The position numbers and the translations under genes were made by a program. From Caulochytrium protostelioides (Eukaryota > Chytridiomycota > Caulochytriomycetes > Caulochytriales > Caulochytriaceae), in assembly GCA_003615045.1 (NCBI GenBank), contig ML014167.1:1-64000 (forward strand): a stretch of 64,000 bases of DNA, in the 5' to 3' direction. The first letter of the stretch is position 1, and every line of letters starts with the position of its first letter. A model generated the notes under the pieces. It was not told the DNA's origin and ran no database searches. It saw nothing but the letters and a program-made list of their open reading frames with translations. Below, piece after piece: positions 17,901-29,028 of the stretch.

Positions 17901-19842
17901 GTGTGCTGCGTCAACAACCGCCGCCGCCACGGCGTCGTCCCGGCCGCCCGCATCCCCGCAGCGCGACGCGTTCGCCGTCGACGAGTCTGACGACGGCCTG
18001 TACATCAAAGTCGGCTGGCGCGCGCACCGCGGGTCGGTCACCTCGCTCACCCACCTGCCGCGCCTCGCCATGGTCCTCTCCGCCGGCCTTGACAAGACGA
18101 TCCGCTTGTTCACCGAGCGAGGCGGCCTCGTTGGCATCTTTGGCCAGAGCACGCCCTGGGACCTCGCGCGGCCCCCCACGTGGGCCTGCAACATGGCCCC
18201 GGCGGGCGGCGACGACGCGCTCCTGCCCGCCGCTGACGCCTACCTCGGCACGTCCGCCATCGACGACGCTTTCGAGGCCATGATGGCGGGTGCCACCGCC
18301 CACGGCAGCTCTGCCGCGCCCTCTGCTGGTGGTGCCGCCACCGCGCTCAGCGCCCGCAAGCGCTCGGGCAAGCGGCTCGGCCCGCGCGACGGCCTCGGAC
18401 ACCATCCTTCCGCCACGGCTGCTGCCGGGGGCGACATCCAGGCCGGCGACGTAGACCCCGCGGACCGGGCCGACGATCTGGCGCGCCGCGCCGTCGCGCG
18501 GTGGCGCATGTTCGCCTACGTGCGCCGCGAGCTCCGCGCGTGGCACTCTCGGCCCGACCGCCACTCGAGTGCGATGGCGATGCCCTATGGGGGCATCATC
18601 CCCATCGGGCCCCACGCCGGCGCAGAGACGGACAGCCTGGACGGCGGGAGCGGCAGCCCTGCGTCGCTCCGCTGCGCCAAGGCGCCCTCGTTCACCGGGA
18701 TCGCCTCCGGCGCGGCCCTCGGGTCTAGCACGTCGCCCACAGCGCCCGCGCAGCTGCTCGCGCAGCAGCAGCCCTACCAGCCGAGCGCCGCCATGCTCGT
18801 AGCGCATCCGCACCGCCACGCGTACTTCACGTACGCGTGGACGATCCAGGCGACGCCGACCGAGCGCGGCAAGCAGTTCCTGGCGCAGCGCGCGCAGCAG
18901 GACGCCGACCGCCGTCGCGAGATGCAGCAGCGCGTCGACGCCGCCCACGCGGCTCATCTCGCCGCCGCCCCGCGCAGTGTCGTCCCCCTCAGCGCGGCCG
19001 CGTCGCGCCACGGCTCGGCCGCCATGCTCCTCGACGCTCGCGCGGACCTCGTCACCACGTCGCTCAACCACCTCGCGCTCGGGTCGCACGAGGTCCTTTC
19101 CGCGTCGTCGGCCCAGCTCGGCCCGACACCGCTCGGCGCCACGGCGCAGTCGCAGTCCCGCCCGCACCTCAGCACTCACGCGCTTGGCGACGCCGCCACC
19201 GCCGCCGCTGCCGCGCCTCGGGCACGGTCGCGTGACTTGCTGACCTCCACGGACGCGCTCGCGCCCATCACTGCGTCCCGCACCTGGCGCGTCGACGCCG
19301 CCGTCGCCGAGTCTGTGCCCTCGCTATTTCCGTTGGCGGCGGCGCCCGCGACAGCGCCCGCGGCGCGGCGCTCGGTGCCTTCGCCGGGGCTCGCGCCCGA
19401 GGCCACGCGGCGGTCGCCGACGCCGTTCGAGATCGCGCGCGCCGTCCGCGGGCCGCTTGGCCCCGTCATGGCGTCCTTCACCACGCTCGCTGACCCCAGC
19501 GAGACGACGTCCGCGGCACCGCCGACGGCAGCGGTCACGGGCACCGCGGTCACGGGCCGCGGGATGAGCGCCACAGGACCGCGGACGGGGCGGCTCGCGC
19601 TGGCGATGAGCCGGGTGGCACAGCGCTCGACGACGGGCTGGAGCGGCGGCGCGGCCGAAGCGCGCCGCGGGAGCGCCGAGACGCCGCGGAGCGCGCTGCT
19701 CTCGGCGCCCGCCGCCGGCAGCGGACCCCGCGGCGCGCCGGTCTTCCCGCCCGCCGAGAGCATCTATCAGAGCCTCGAGATGCAGCCTCTGGCGACGATC
19801 CCGGTCCTTGAATTCCCGAAATCCCTGCGACGGAACGACTAA
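14935..19842 (+). CDS. Axonemal WD40/EF-hand protein, WDR49/CFAP337-like
   Basis: A 1635-residue protein with the layout of the WDR49/CFAP337 and WDR64 family of cilium-associated proteins. Residues ~200-248 form an EF-hand-like module (LYMKVDAASTGRMTWDAFASFM). WD40 repeats then run from about 290 to 1080, with blade endings such as DGKVGLW, GQITVWD, NVTVWDIG, RIKFWN, GVVIVWDLETG and DKTIRLFTERGG. The last blade ends GIFGQSTPWDL, a signature of this group. A long alanine run (GCC repeat near 17845-17895) interrupts the last propeller. Residues ~1250-1600 are disordered. The start at 14935 is the first ATG, but ATGs at 15139 or 15289 would remove a low-complexity leader. AAATAAAAAG about 35 bases after the stop is a plausible polyadenylation signal. 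Conservation of this gene implies motile flagella. Confidence 0.82.
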
Positions 19843-20042
19843 TCGCCATGTGGGCGCCACATGGCTCATCCGCGTCGAAATAAAAAGAATCATACACTTA
19901 ATAGAGTCGGCGCTCGAACATGGCGAGCGGGAGAGTGATGAACTCGATCCCCATATCGTCTCCTCCTCCGATCAAAGGATGCGGCACGGCCGCAGGCGCC
20001 CTGACGAAGGCGTGCGGACGCCAGCTGAGCCGCCCGCCAGGC

Positions 20043-21929
20043 TTACATGTCACGGGTCGGCAGCTGCCGCGTGGTCGTACGCGGCGTTCCGGTCGGCGAG
20101 GCCCGCGGGGTGAACAGCGCCGTGGCCCGCGTCGCGCCCAAGTGGCCGCCCCCCACCATCGACCCAGACGGCGACCGGCTGCCGCGCGCCGTGGCGTCCA
20201 GCAGCTGCTTGCGCGGCGGCGAGAGGGGGCGCATCACGCGCTCGTGCCAGAAGTGCGTGAGCGCCGCCACCGAGACGACGCCGGTCCGCGGGGACGACGC
20301 CAGCGGGGGCGAGCGCCCGCGCGCGGCCGCGACGCGCGGCGACGGGATGCAGATCTCTGGCGGTGACGGCGGCGGCGGCGCCTCCGTCTGTGCACTCATG
20401 TCGCGCGTCGGCACGTTCAGCCGCGCCATGAGAGCCGCGAGCTGCGCGTCGAGCGCGGCGGCGCGGTCCGCCTGGGCGGCGGCGGCGGCGAGCGCGTGCT
20501 CGCGGCCCGCGATGGCGGCGTCGCGCTGCGCCGTGAGCCCGCCGATGTGGGCCTGCGCCGCGCGCAGCGCCGACTGGAGCTCGCGCAGCGTCGCGAGCTG
20601 CGCGACGGCCTGCAGCCATCCGGGGCCCGCGGGCCCGCCGGGCGACGTGGCGCGCGGCGGCGAGGCGATCATGCCGAGGGCCGTCGCCGACCCGCCGCCG
20701 AGGCTGCTGGGCGGTCCGTGGGGCCCCGCGCTGGACGTGGCGCTGCGGAAACGTCTCATGAGCGGCGGCGGCGTCAGGGAGCCGGCGGGCAGCATCGGCG
20801 GCGCGTGGCTCAGCTCGGGCGAGCCGGGGTGGGCGGCCAGCCGGAGCCCCGAGGCGATGGCGTCGGCCGAGGGCGTGGCGGCCGAGTCGCGGGCGATCGG
20901 GGACGCCGGCGGATGCAGCGGCGCGCGCGACGGCGACCGCGCAAGCCGCAGCGCCACGGGTGGCATGTCGTTGATCAGCGCGCCATGGTGCGGCTCGCCG
21001 TAGTGCGGCTCGCCGGGGTGCAGCGGCGACGCCATGCCCATGGACGCCATGGGCCCCGGCGTCGGCATCGGCAGCGGCATCGGCATCGGTGTGCCGCGGA
21101 TGCGGTCGCCGACGGCTTCGCCGTGCGTCAAGTCGCCGCGGTCGCTCGATCCGGTGGTGGATTCGGTCTCGTACGGGTCCGACTGGCACCACGCGTTGAC
21201 GGTCGGCGTCGTCGCCTCCGCGGCGTGGCGGGCGCCCGGCAACGCGCCGCTGGGCTTTGAGAACGGATGCCGCATGCCCGCGTCCGATCGGGCGACATCC
21301 GAGGCGGCGTCGTCATCATCAAGACCGCTGTCCGGCAGCCGTGTCGGCAGATGGTAGCAGCTGATACTGGCGTCCAGGTGCTGGTGAGGATGGCGACCCG
21401 CGGCGATCGCGGGGGCGCGGCCATGGGCCATGTCGTCGCCGTCGCCGTCGCCGTCGCCATCGCCGCCGCCGTGGGCATAAGCCGAGCGTTCGCCGTCGCT
21501 GTGCAGATCGGCGTACCGGTGGGCGTGGTCGATGGCGTCGCTGGGGTCGCCGTGGGTGCCGTGCAGATCCATGGTATCGGCGGCGGCATTAAAGAGATCT
21601 TCGAACTCGGACAGCCTCAGCTTCAGATCAAAGTTCTCCTTCTGGAGCCGGTCGAGCTGGGCCGCGGTCTGCCGCAAGTGGAGGGCGGGCGCGGAGGGCG
21701 GCGGCGGCGCGCCGGAGGCGCCGTAGCCGCCGCCATGGCTGCTGAGCGCGGTGGGCGACGCGAGGCCGCCCGGCGAGGGGACGTGGTGGCCGACGAGGCC
21801 GCCGCGGCCGAGCGAGTCGTAGGCGGTCGTCGGCAGAAGTGGCGCGAGCGGCTTAGCAAAGGGTCGGCCGTACCGGCGGTACGGGTCGGCGCCGCCTGAC
21901 GGCGGACCCGAAGAGACGTATGGATTCAT
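20043..21929 (-). CDS. Coiled-coil protein with CM1-type (centrosomin N-terminal) motif
   Basis: A 628-residue protein convergent with the WD40 gene, 200 bases apart. At residues ~84-112 it has LQKENFDLKLRLSEFE (core 95-104). This is the hallmark of the CM1/Cnn_1N motif, which centrosomin, CDK5RAP2, Mto1 and Spc110 relatives use to bind and activate gamma-tubulin complexes. A second coiled coil of Ala/Arg/Leu heptads (around the segment with LREL, AQRDAA and LAALMARL) lies near residues 460-530. The rest is Pro/Ser/Gly/His-rich and probably disordered. The frame stays open to 22022 through a non-ATG codon; I use the ATG at 21929 (MNPYVSSGPP). The function at a microtubule-organising centre or basal body is inferred from this one motif. 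Confidence 0.7.
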   Translation of the reverse strand: MNPYVSSGPPSGGADPYRRYGRPFAKPLAPLLPTTAYDSLGRGGLVGHHVPSPGGLASPTALSSHGGGYGASGAPPPPSAPALHLRQTAAQLDRLQKENFDLKLRLSEFEDLFNAAADTMDLHGTHGDPSDAIDHAHRYADLHSDGERSAYAHGGGDGDGDGDGDDMAHGRAPAIAAGRHPHQHLDASISCYHLPTRLPDSGLDDDDAASDVARSDAGMRHPFSKPSGALPGARHAAEATTPTVNAWCQSDPYETESTTGSSDRGDLTHGEAVGDRIRGTPMPMPLPMPTPGPMASMGMASPLHPGEPHYGEPHHGALINDMPPVALRLARSPSRAPLHPPASPIARDSAATPSADAIASGLRLAAHPGSPELSHAPPMLPAGSLTPPPLMRRFRSATSSAGPHGPPSSLGGGSATALGMIASPPRATSPGGPAGPGWLQAVAQLATLRELQSALRAAQAHIGGLTAQRDAAIAGREHALAAAAAQADRAAALDAQLAALMARLNVPTRDMSAQTEAPPPPSPPEICIPSPRVAAARGRSPPLASSPRTGVVSVAALTHFWHERVMRPLSPPRKQLLDATARGSRSPSGSMVGGGHLGATRATALFTPRASPTGTPRTTTRQLPTRDM

Positions 21930-21966
21930 GGCGCCGCCGTCATGACGGAGTCGGACGTGAAAGACC

Positions 21967-21993
21967 GCACCGCACCGCACCGCACCGCACCGG
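21967..21993. repeat. ACCGC pentanucleotide repeat
   Basis: About five tandem accgc units in the presumed 5' leader or promoter of the CM1-motif gene on the minus strand. Confidence 0.75.
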
Positions 21994-22029
21994 ACTCCGT
22001 GCCGCACGGGACACTTCAGCACGCTGTGT

Positions 22030-25000
22030 ACGCTGGCGTCGAGAGGTGAAGGGGATTCTCAACGTCGCGACGCTATGCAGCCGATCGGGGTCCCGTCAGA
22101 CGGGAGATCGTAGCTAGTGACCAGCCTCGCCGGTGGTGCGACCGAGCTGACACCCGTATCAATGCGTCGAGTGAAGCCGCGTGGACCGGCCAATGAGGTT
22201 CTACTGGGAGAGGCAAACGAGCGTCCGCGGGTCACTGATGATCGGTGTGCTATAATGATACGATCATAGGATGCTACGATCATCCGATCATCCGAATGAG
22301 CAAGAGCAGACCGCAGCAAGAGCAGGCGGCAACAACGCCCCGCGTGGTCGTGAGAAAGCGCTATGCTAAGGCCCAATGGGACGCCTGGATCGCCGTGGCA
22401 ACCACGGAGGCAAGAGCGGGGGCGGGCCGCGGGGTGGATGGGAACCGAATCGCCAGGTGTGACAACGGCGAGCCGGATCAACCCGCCGACGCGGGCGGGC
22501 ATTCAATCCACAGCGCCAACGACAACCGTGCCGATCGCTATACCCGTTCCGCCACGACCGCTTGACATGGCCGCCCGTCATGGCTATTTTCCGTTGCTCT
22601 GCAGGTTGCTCCAGAGGTCCACTCGTCATCCCGTTGCTGAGCCATCCCACCGCCAGGCACCAACAAAGCCGTCCCGGTTCTCACGCCCACCTGACCCCGA
22701 TCCTGGCGGCGGCAAGCGCAGCGGGGTTTGAGCAGCCGAGGGGGAAGCATGCCGCCATCGCCGGCCGTCATGCGCGTCCCCTCGGAGCGACAACGCCCGT
22801 TCGCGACGCCTCTGATCAGCCTCTTGGCATGGCCCCCCACCCATCGGCCCGGACAGCCTTCCGGCACCGTGCCGAGGGCAAAGAAGGGCCGCGCCTGCTC
22901 AGCGCCTGAGCACACTCACGCCGCCAACGCCGCCGCCACTCGCGATACCGCTGGCCCAGGCCTCCCAGGGCATGGGCACGTCTCCACAGTACGGAAGGGA
23001 ATGGGAATCGGGAAATCGGGATCGGGTGGTGGCGGCGCTCAGTTGTCGCAGCCCGGTGAAGGGACAGATCGCCGGCCGGGAACGCCTTTTTTTCGGGTCT
23101 AACGCAACGGGCCTCGCGATGGAAGCGATGGCCATGAGGCGTCGTGCGCCAGAAGAAGCGCGGCGTCTAACGGCAACCTAAAAAGGGACACACGCCTCTG
23201 CACACGGTGGCGTCATTCACTGGGATCCGAGGGGGCAGGTTCTCCTAGGCCCTTCCAGGCCGCATGAACCATCTGAAGGGTCCCCTACCGTTGCAATGAC
23301 GGCGATCGGTCCTACTCCGATTCGGCGAATCGTGTCCCCGGATGGGAAGGCCGATGTGATTATACCAGCTCCTGTTGCCTCGGTCAAGCCGAACTAGCAT
23401 TTGTACAGCATAGTAACGCTCTCAACTGTAGAAGGGGGCAAGGGCGCGGAGTGGTCAAAATGACGGGATGGACGAGAGTCTATCAGATGACCCCCGGCAC
23501 CGCATCTCAGATCATGGTATGATCAGATCGCGCCGATATCCATGAAAATCCCACATGCAGATAGCCGACCAGCAACACTATAGGCGCGGGAGGACCAGCG
23601 GCATCAGATCAGTGGCATGGTAAAAAAAACCATCGCGGCATCAGATATAGAGATCGACGAAATAACCGCAAAAGGCGCTTATCGTTATCTGTTCTTCATC
23701 GACCTGGCCCTCAACGACATCATCATGTGATCACCCATTCGCTTGACGACATCAGCAGACATATAGGCATCACCCCGATGTCTCCGCCTTCCCGTGGACG
23801 ACGGACATGATGATGATCAGGCGTGGTCTTCAACATGAATTACGGGTACCGTTTTCTTTCACGACGTCTTGCGCGCCTCATCCCATCCATGACGATCCAT
23901 GCGGCGGCGGCAATGGCGACCTCGCCGTCGCTTGGGGTCGCCCACGGGACCCGCAGCGGCGACCGGGTCACGTCGACATCCGAAGGGGGAAGCCCCAGCG
24001 CGGCTGTGCGTTTCTTGACTCTGTCGGCAGGTCACAGAAACCCATCTGCGGGTCTTACCTGGCTCGTTGTGCTCGACACTGGGTCCCATTGAACATCCTC
24101 ATCAAAAATGACGGTCCCCTGCCTGCCATCAACGCCATTCCACGCCTCTGCCCTGGTCGAGCCGCCGCCCCCTGGACGGCGCCGAGGGTCGGCCTGATTT
24201 GATTGGCGCAGCCGCGTTGACACACCGCGTGGATGGGCGGTGAGGAGCGGTCGCGGCGGCGGCCGCAGCCCAGGACCCGCGCGTCACGGCGACGCATCGG
24301 GTCGTTCGTGCCGGCTGGGCGGCTCGCCGACAGGCGAACGGACGGCGCGATGCGCCTGTCATGGATGTGTATTTGGTGGTGATTGCAGATCGAGAGCAGC
24401 GCCGGGCAGATCGCCAGGTGGAACGGTCGGTGGATGCCCCGGGCCGCCGAGGCGCCGCCGCCGCCCGCTCCCCGCCGGCGATCGCGGCGACGTTGTCCCT
24501 CCCGGCCGGGCCAGGTGATGCGGGTCGGCATGGCCCTCCGCAGCTCGTTTGGGACACCGCACCACCCTGGTGGTCGCCATCACATGAGCCTCCCGGCCGT
24601 GGCCCCGCGAACGCTTCGTCGCTTGCCCGAGGCCTCAGGCCATCGTCAGCGACCGGCATGCGGAAGCGCGCAGGAGCGGTCGTGCCGCCGGGAGAGCCGC
24701 CGGGAGAGCCGCCGGGAAGGGCCGCCGGTCGTCGCCGTGGCATGGGCCGTGGTGTGGCCCTGCTCGCCGCGGTCACGACGCGGGATCGGTGGTGCGCGTT
24801 GTGGACGCGGCGGCGGCGGTCGACGGCGGGTTCCGGGGCCCGTGCCCGTGTCCCTTCCGCCCTGTTCGTCGACCGCAGCAGACCGCGCAACACGATGACG
24901 GTGGTCGTGGTCGTGGTCGTGGTCGCCGTCGCCGCCGTGGTCCAGCGCCTTCCGCCCTCCGATCCGCCTCGGCAACGGGCTCCCCCATCGGCGCGGTGCG

Positions 25001-25092
25001 CGGCCGGCGCCGCTCGGCGTTCGTGGCCGCCGGCCGCCATACGACGCGCCCACGCGCCGCCGGCCGCGGCGCCGTCCGAAAGCGGGGAAGGA

Positions 25093-25149
<57 letters not shown>

Positions 25150-25722
25150 CGATGCGGGCGCTCGCCGCTCACCGCTCACCGCGGCCGCGCATGGACGAAC
25201 GGACGATGGGCTTTCGCCACGTGACGTGGTCCGTCCCGTCGTGCCGGTCGCGACTCGGCTCGGAAGGGACGGCGCACGCAGGGACGGCTCGCGCGCCGAC
25301 AGACATCCCGCTTGCCAGGCATCGCTGGCCTCGTGGCCGACCGCGATGCCCGCCGTGAAACCCGAGGCCGACCCTCCTCCTCCGGCGACCTGATCACGGG
25401 CTGCTGGCGTCTCGCATCGACGTCTCGCATCGACGTCTCGCATCGACGGCTCGCAGCGGCGACTCACATCGACGACTCACATCGACGACTCGCCTGTCCT
25501 CGAACACGCGGATCCAACGTCGATTCACTCGCGATCATCCGTTTCCCTAGCTTTCCTGTTGGTGGATACTCTCGCGACGCTGAACGCTGGCCGGCCGCGC
25601 GCTCTTCCTTCGCCTCGTATCACCCGGTTCCCGCTCTCGTCTTCAAACTCGTCGTGTCGGCCGCCGTCTTTGGCTCATTCCGTGCCTTCCCTGGCCCATC
25701 CCCCCCACTACCAGCCGCCGCC
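22030..25722. other. 3.7-kb region without a supportable gene
   Basis: Mixed composition. Parts near 22230-22300 and 23200-23830 are clearly less GC-rich than the rest. An ATG-initiated frame near 22296 (MSKSRPQQEQ..., 89 codons) and two short coding-like frames near 23220-23395 and 23620-23730 (the latter ending YRYLFFIDLALNDIIM) could be gene relics, but none has a partner exon or a family I can name. From 24100 the sequence is GC-rich with mutually overlapping open frames. Promoter elements of the Rab gene must lie at its right end. Confidence 0.45.
25093..25148. repeat. GCC trinucleotide repeat
   Basis: About 18 tandem GCC units in the intergenic region upstream of the Rab gene. Any reading frame through it gives homopolymer alanine, proline or arginine, which explains the spurious open frames here. 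Confidence 0.85.
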
Positions 25723-26925
25723 ATGACCACCTCCAAATCCGCCAGCTATGACTACCTGATCAAGCTGCTCTTGATCGGGGACAGCGGTAGGTGATGCTCT
25801 CCCGGAGAGTCATTCGACACCACCAGCGCGCATGCGCGGCACCCAGTGCACCGCCAGTTCCCCATCGGCCCCGATGGGAGGCCGCGCACCGGTGGCGCAC
25901 GGACGAGCGCGTCGTTGTCTAGGCCGCGGCGAGTCGCCACACGCGTCTCCCGGAGGCGTGGAAGGACGGGCTCTGCTCCGGTGCTGGCTGACGGCTTGCG
26001 TCTCGAGCCGATCCAAGGCAACCCTTCGATCCTCGTGATCGGCTCACTCGTCTCGCGAGGCGGCTGCGATCGGCTGATCAACCGCCATGCAATGTTGGGC
26101 TGCGCTATGTCCAGCCAGGCCATGCTTTGCTGTCGTCTCTACTTCACTGCTCGGGTATGCGATGCTGGGCTGTGCTTCGCTTGGCGATGCGGCGCCCGTG
26201 GTGCCCCTATCCTCGCTGTGTGATGGCGCTTATCGAGCATGTTGCGGGTGCGGATGCGATGTGATGTGCGAGATCATAAGCTCACGTCTCTCTTTTTGTT
26301 TGTTTTCTCCGGGTGATTTCGCCGTCTCGCCGACTTGATGCGCGCCTCGGTGGTTGTGGGTTCAGGTGTGGGCAAGAGCTGTTTGTTGCTGCGATTTTCG
26401 GACGACTCGTTCACACCGAGCTTCATTACCACGATCGGTATCGACTTCAAGATCCGCACGATCGAGCTGGACGGCAAGCGTATCAAGCTCCAGATCTGGG
26501 ATACCGCCGGCCAGGAACGGTTCCGCACGATCACCACCGCGTACTACCGAGGCGCGATGGGCATCCTGCTCGTGTACGATGTGACCGACGAGCGGTCCTT
26601 CAACAACATTCGCAACTGGATCCGCAACATCGAGCAGCATGCGTCCGAAGGCGTCAACAAGATCTTGGTGGGCAACAAGTGCGACATCCTCGAGAAGAAG
26701 GTCATTAGCAAGGACCAGGGCCAGTCGCTGGCCGACGAGTACGGCATCAAGTTCCTCGAGACCTCCGCCAAGTCCAACATCGGCGTGGAGGAGGCCTTCT
26801 TCACCCTCGCCCGCGATATTAAAAAGCGCCTGATCGACAGCGCCGACGAGAAGCGCGAGAAGCCCAATGGCGTCGATATCAACAAGACCCAGCCGTCGGC
26901 AACCAGCGGGTGCTGTGGCAAGTAA
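25723..26925 (+). CDS. Rab8/Sec4/Ypt2-type small GTPase (two exons)
   Basis: Exons 25723-25786 and 26366-26925 join to a 207-residue Rab. The intron (579 bases, GTAGGT...TTCAG) splits the glycine codon inside the P-loop. Motifs after splicing: GDSGVGKS at 19-26, TTIGIDF in switch I at 43-49, WDTAGQE at 66-72, NKCD at 125-128 and TSAK at about 155. Sequence around the switches matches the Rab8/Sec4/Ypt2 group, which drives post-Golgi vesicle fusion with the plasma membrane. The C-terminus is GCCGK, so prenylation would use a CCXX-type end. The start ATG sits in a good context. The ATG that opens the long second-exon frame (26335) lies inside the intron. Confidence 0.95.
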
Positions 26926-27965
26926 ATCTGACCGGAGACCGATGCCGCCGCGGCCCCCTCGTTGGCAGCCGTCGTCCGTCTCAGCGCCCGACCTTCGATC
27001 CGCTGGCCGATTGATCCGGTTGTTGTGGGAGCGGGTGCCGTGGCATGTCCGGTGCTCGCGGATTATTCGTCCGCGCCGAACAGAGACGGGTGGGCGCGCC
27101 TGGCATGGGCCATGGCGGCGCTGCCGTAGTTGAGTCGAGCTGTGGACGTCGACGCGCGTTTCTTTGGGGGGACGCTCTGCATGCATCGCCGTCGCCGGCG
27201 CACCCGCTTCGCGTCGTCCGCTCGGCACCAAGGTCGCCGGGAGGCGGGGGGTCGCCGGCACCATCGACTGGTCCGCGGAAGGCCGTGGCGCGCTTCGCGG
27301 CCGATCGGCGCGGTCCCGTCCTCGAGCCCTGCGTTCCGCGTTCGCCGTCGCGTCATGGGTCACGTGGCTTCTCTTGCCCCTCTTCTGACGTCGGCGGGCG
27401 GGCTGCTCCTGCCCGCCTCGGGTCTCGCTCCCCCATCACTCTCACTCTCGCTCCGCGTTGTCCATTTTATTTCGCTTGATCGTTGATATTTACGTATCCT
27501 TTTGCTAGAAATCGGCGGTCCCTGTTGCGTGGATCAACTGCACGGACCAGCGGATTCGATGGATGGGTCTCACAGGACCCCGCCAGCGCTGATCCCGCGA
27601 TCCCTGTGGTCGGGTGGCGCGGGCGCCACATCACGTTGAAGCAAGGTCGCAGCGGTGGGGTGCCCAGGCGTGGGGCATGCGCCTCCCCGTCGACGACGGG
27701 GCGCAGCAGCGCACCCCGTCGGCTTTATCGCTAGCCGACCCGGAGCGCCTGGCGCTTGACGTCGGTAGCAGCTCGTCGTAGGTGATCATCCAAGTCACCA
27801 TCTCCGCCACGCGATGATCGCTCTTCTTGCCACCTATCCACAACGATCCCACGGCGCGCGATAGGCACTCGACCTCGTCGTCTCGCTGCAGCGTTCTACG
27901 CTCGTCAATTCCCGCCCATAAATAGTTCTCGCGTTTCCGCCGTGCTCTCGCGTCGATCTCCCGCC
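26926..27965. other. Intergenic region between Rab and ClpP genes
   Basis: About 1 kb with no gene I can support. A stretch near 27470-27530 is AT-richer, and a TATA-like element occurs just before the ClpP start. Confidence 0.5.
27917..27925 (+). promoter_or_regulatory. TATA-like element of the ClpP gene
   Basis: cataaatag stands out in GC-rich surroundings about 45 bases before the ClpP ATG. The spacing would allow only a very short leader. Called by eye only. Confidence 0.3.
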
Positions 27966-29028
27966 ATGCTGTGCCTCCTGCCTGCGTCGAGACGCTGCGC
28001 CGGCGCGGCCATCGCCGCTGCCGCCACCGTTGGCCGTCGGTCTGGCGTGAACGCTGCCCTCGGCGCCCGAGCATACTACGGACTGCCGCCCTCGTCGCCG
28101 ACGACGATGCCGCCCATGGCCTACGGCGGCGGCGGCATCCACATGCCTTTCGACCCGGTGTACGGCGCCGCGTCGTATGCGCCGCCGGCGGCGAGCTACA
28201 CGGTACCGATCGTGATCGAATCCTCCTCGCGCGGTGAGCGCTCGTTCGACATCTTTTCGCGGCTGCTCAAGGAGCGGATCGTGATGCTCCACGGCCCCGT
28301 CCACGATGGCGTCAGCGCCCTGATTGTGGCGCAGCTGCTGTTCCTCGAAGCCGACAACCGCGAAAAGCCCATCCATCTCTACATCAACTCGCCCGGCGGC
28401 AGTGTGACGGCCGGCATGGCGATCTACGACACGATGCAGTTCATCCAGTCGCCCGTGCATACGGTGTGCATTGGCCAGGCCTGCTCGATGGGCTCGCTGC
28501 TGCTGGCGGCCGGCGAGGCCGGGCAACGCACCGTTCTCCCGAACGCGCGGGTGATGGTCCACCAGCCGAGCGGCGGCGCGTCGGGCCAGGCCGCCGATAT
28601 CGCCATCCATGCCCGCGAAATTCTCGCGCTGCGCGAGCGTCTGAACGATATCTATCGCAAGCATACCGGCCAGACGATCGACCGCATCGGTAACGTCTTA
28701 CCCCTGCTCGGTGGATGTCGCGGGAACCCCGCTTGACCGCAATGGCGCGTTCGATTCTTCCGTGCGCCCGCCAAAGAACTCACCTTTTTTGTTTTATTTC
28801 CCGTCATTAGAGAAAGCCATGGACCGCGACCATTTTATGAGTCCCGAGGAAGCCGTCGCGTTCGGCATCGTGGACCGCATTGTCACCACGCGCACGCCGG
28901 CGCCTCCGGCAAACCGTACGCCGTCGACCTCCGCGTCGCCGTCGCCTGCTTCGTCGTCGCCGGCGTCGTCGTCCTCGACCTCGACCTCAGCCGCACCGCC
29001 GTCACCGTCGCCCTCTCCCTTGAGCTGA
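27966..29028 (+). CDS. clpP: Mitochondrial ATP-dependent Clp protease proteolytic subunit
   Basis: Exons 27966-28689 and 28811-29028 give a 313-residue ClpP, the barrel peptidase that degrades proteins fed by ClpX in the mitochondrial matrix. The triad is complete: Ser174 (GQACSMGS), His199 (VMVHQPSGG) and Asp248 (AMDRDHF). Spacings of 25 and 49 residues equal those of E. coli Ser97/His122/Asp171. The 121-base intron (GTAACG...TTAG) falls in the codon for Glu242, and only the spliced product restores [18 protein letters not shown]. The first ~40 residues are Arg/Ala-rich without acidic residues, as expected for a mitochondrial presequence. The last ~45 residues are a Thr/Ser/Pro tail not needed for the fold. 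The frame is open to a GTG at 27942, but the ATG at 27966 in CCGCC context is the better start. Confidence 0.95.

Noticed and set aside
24129-25224. Long overlapping frames on both strands around the GCC repeat
   Set aside because: Both strands are open because of the GCC microsatellite and high GC; translations are Arg/Ala/Pro homopolymers without homology.
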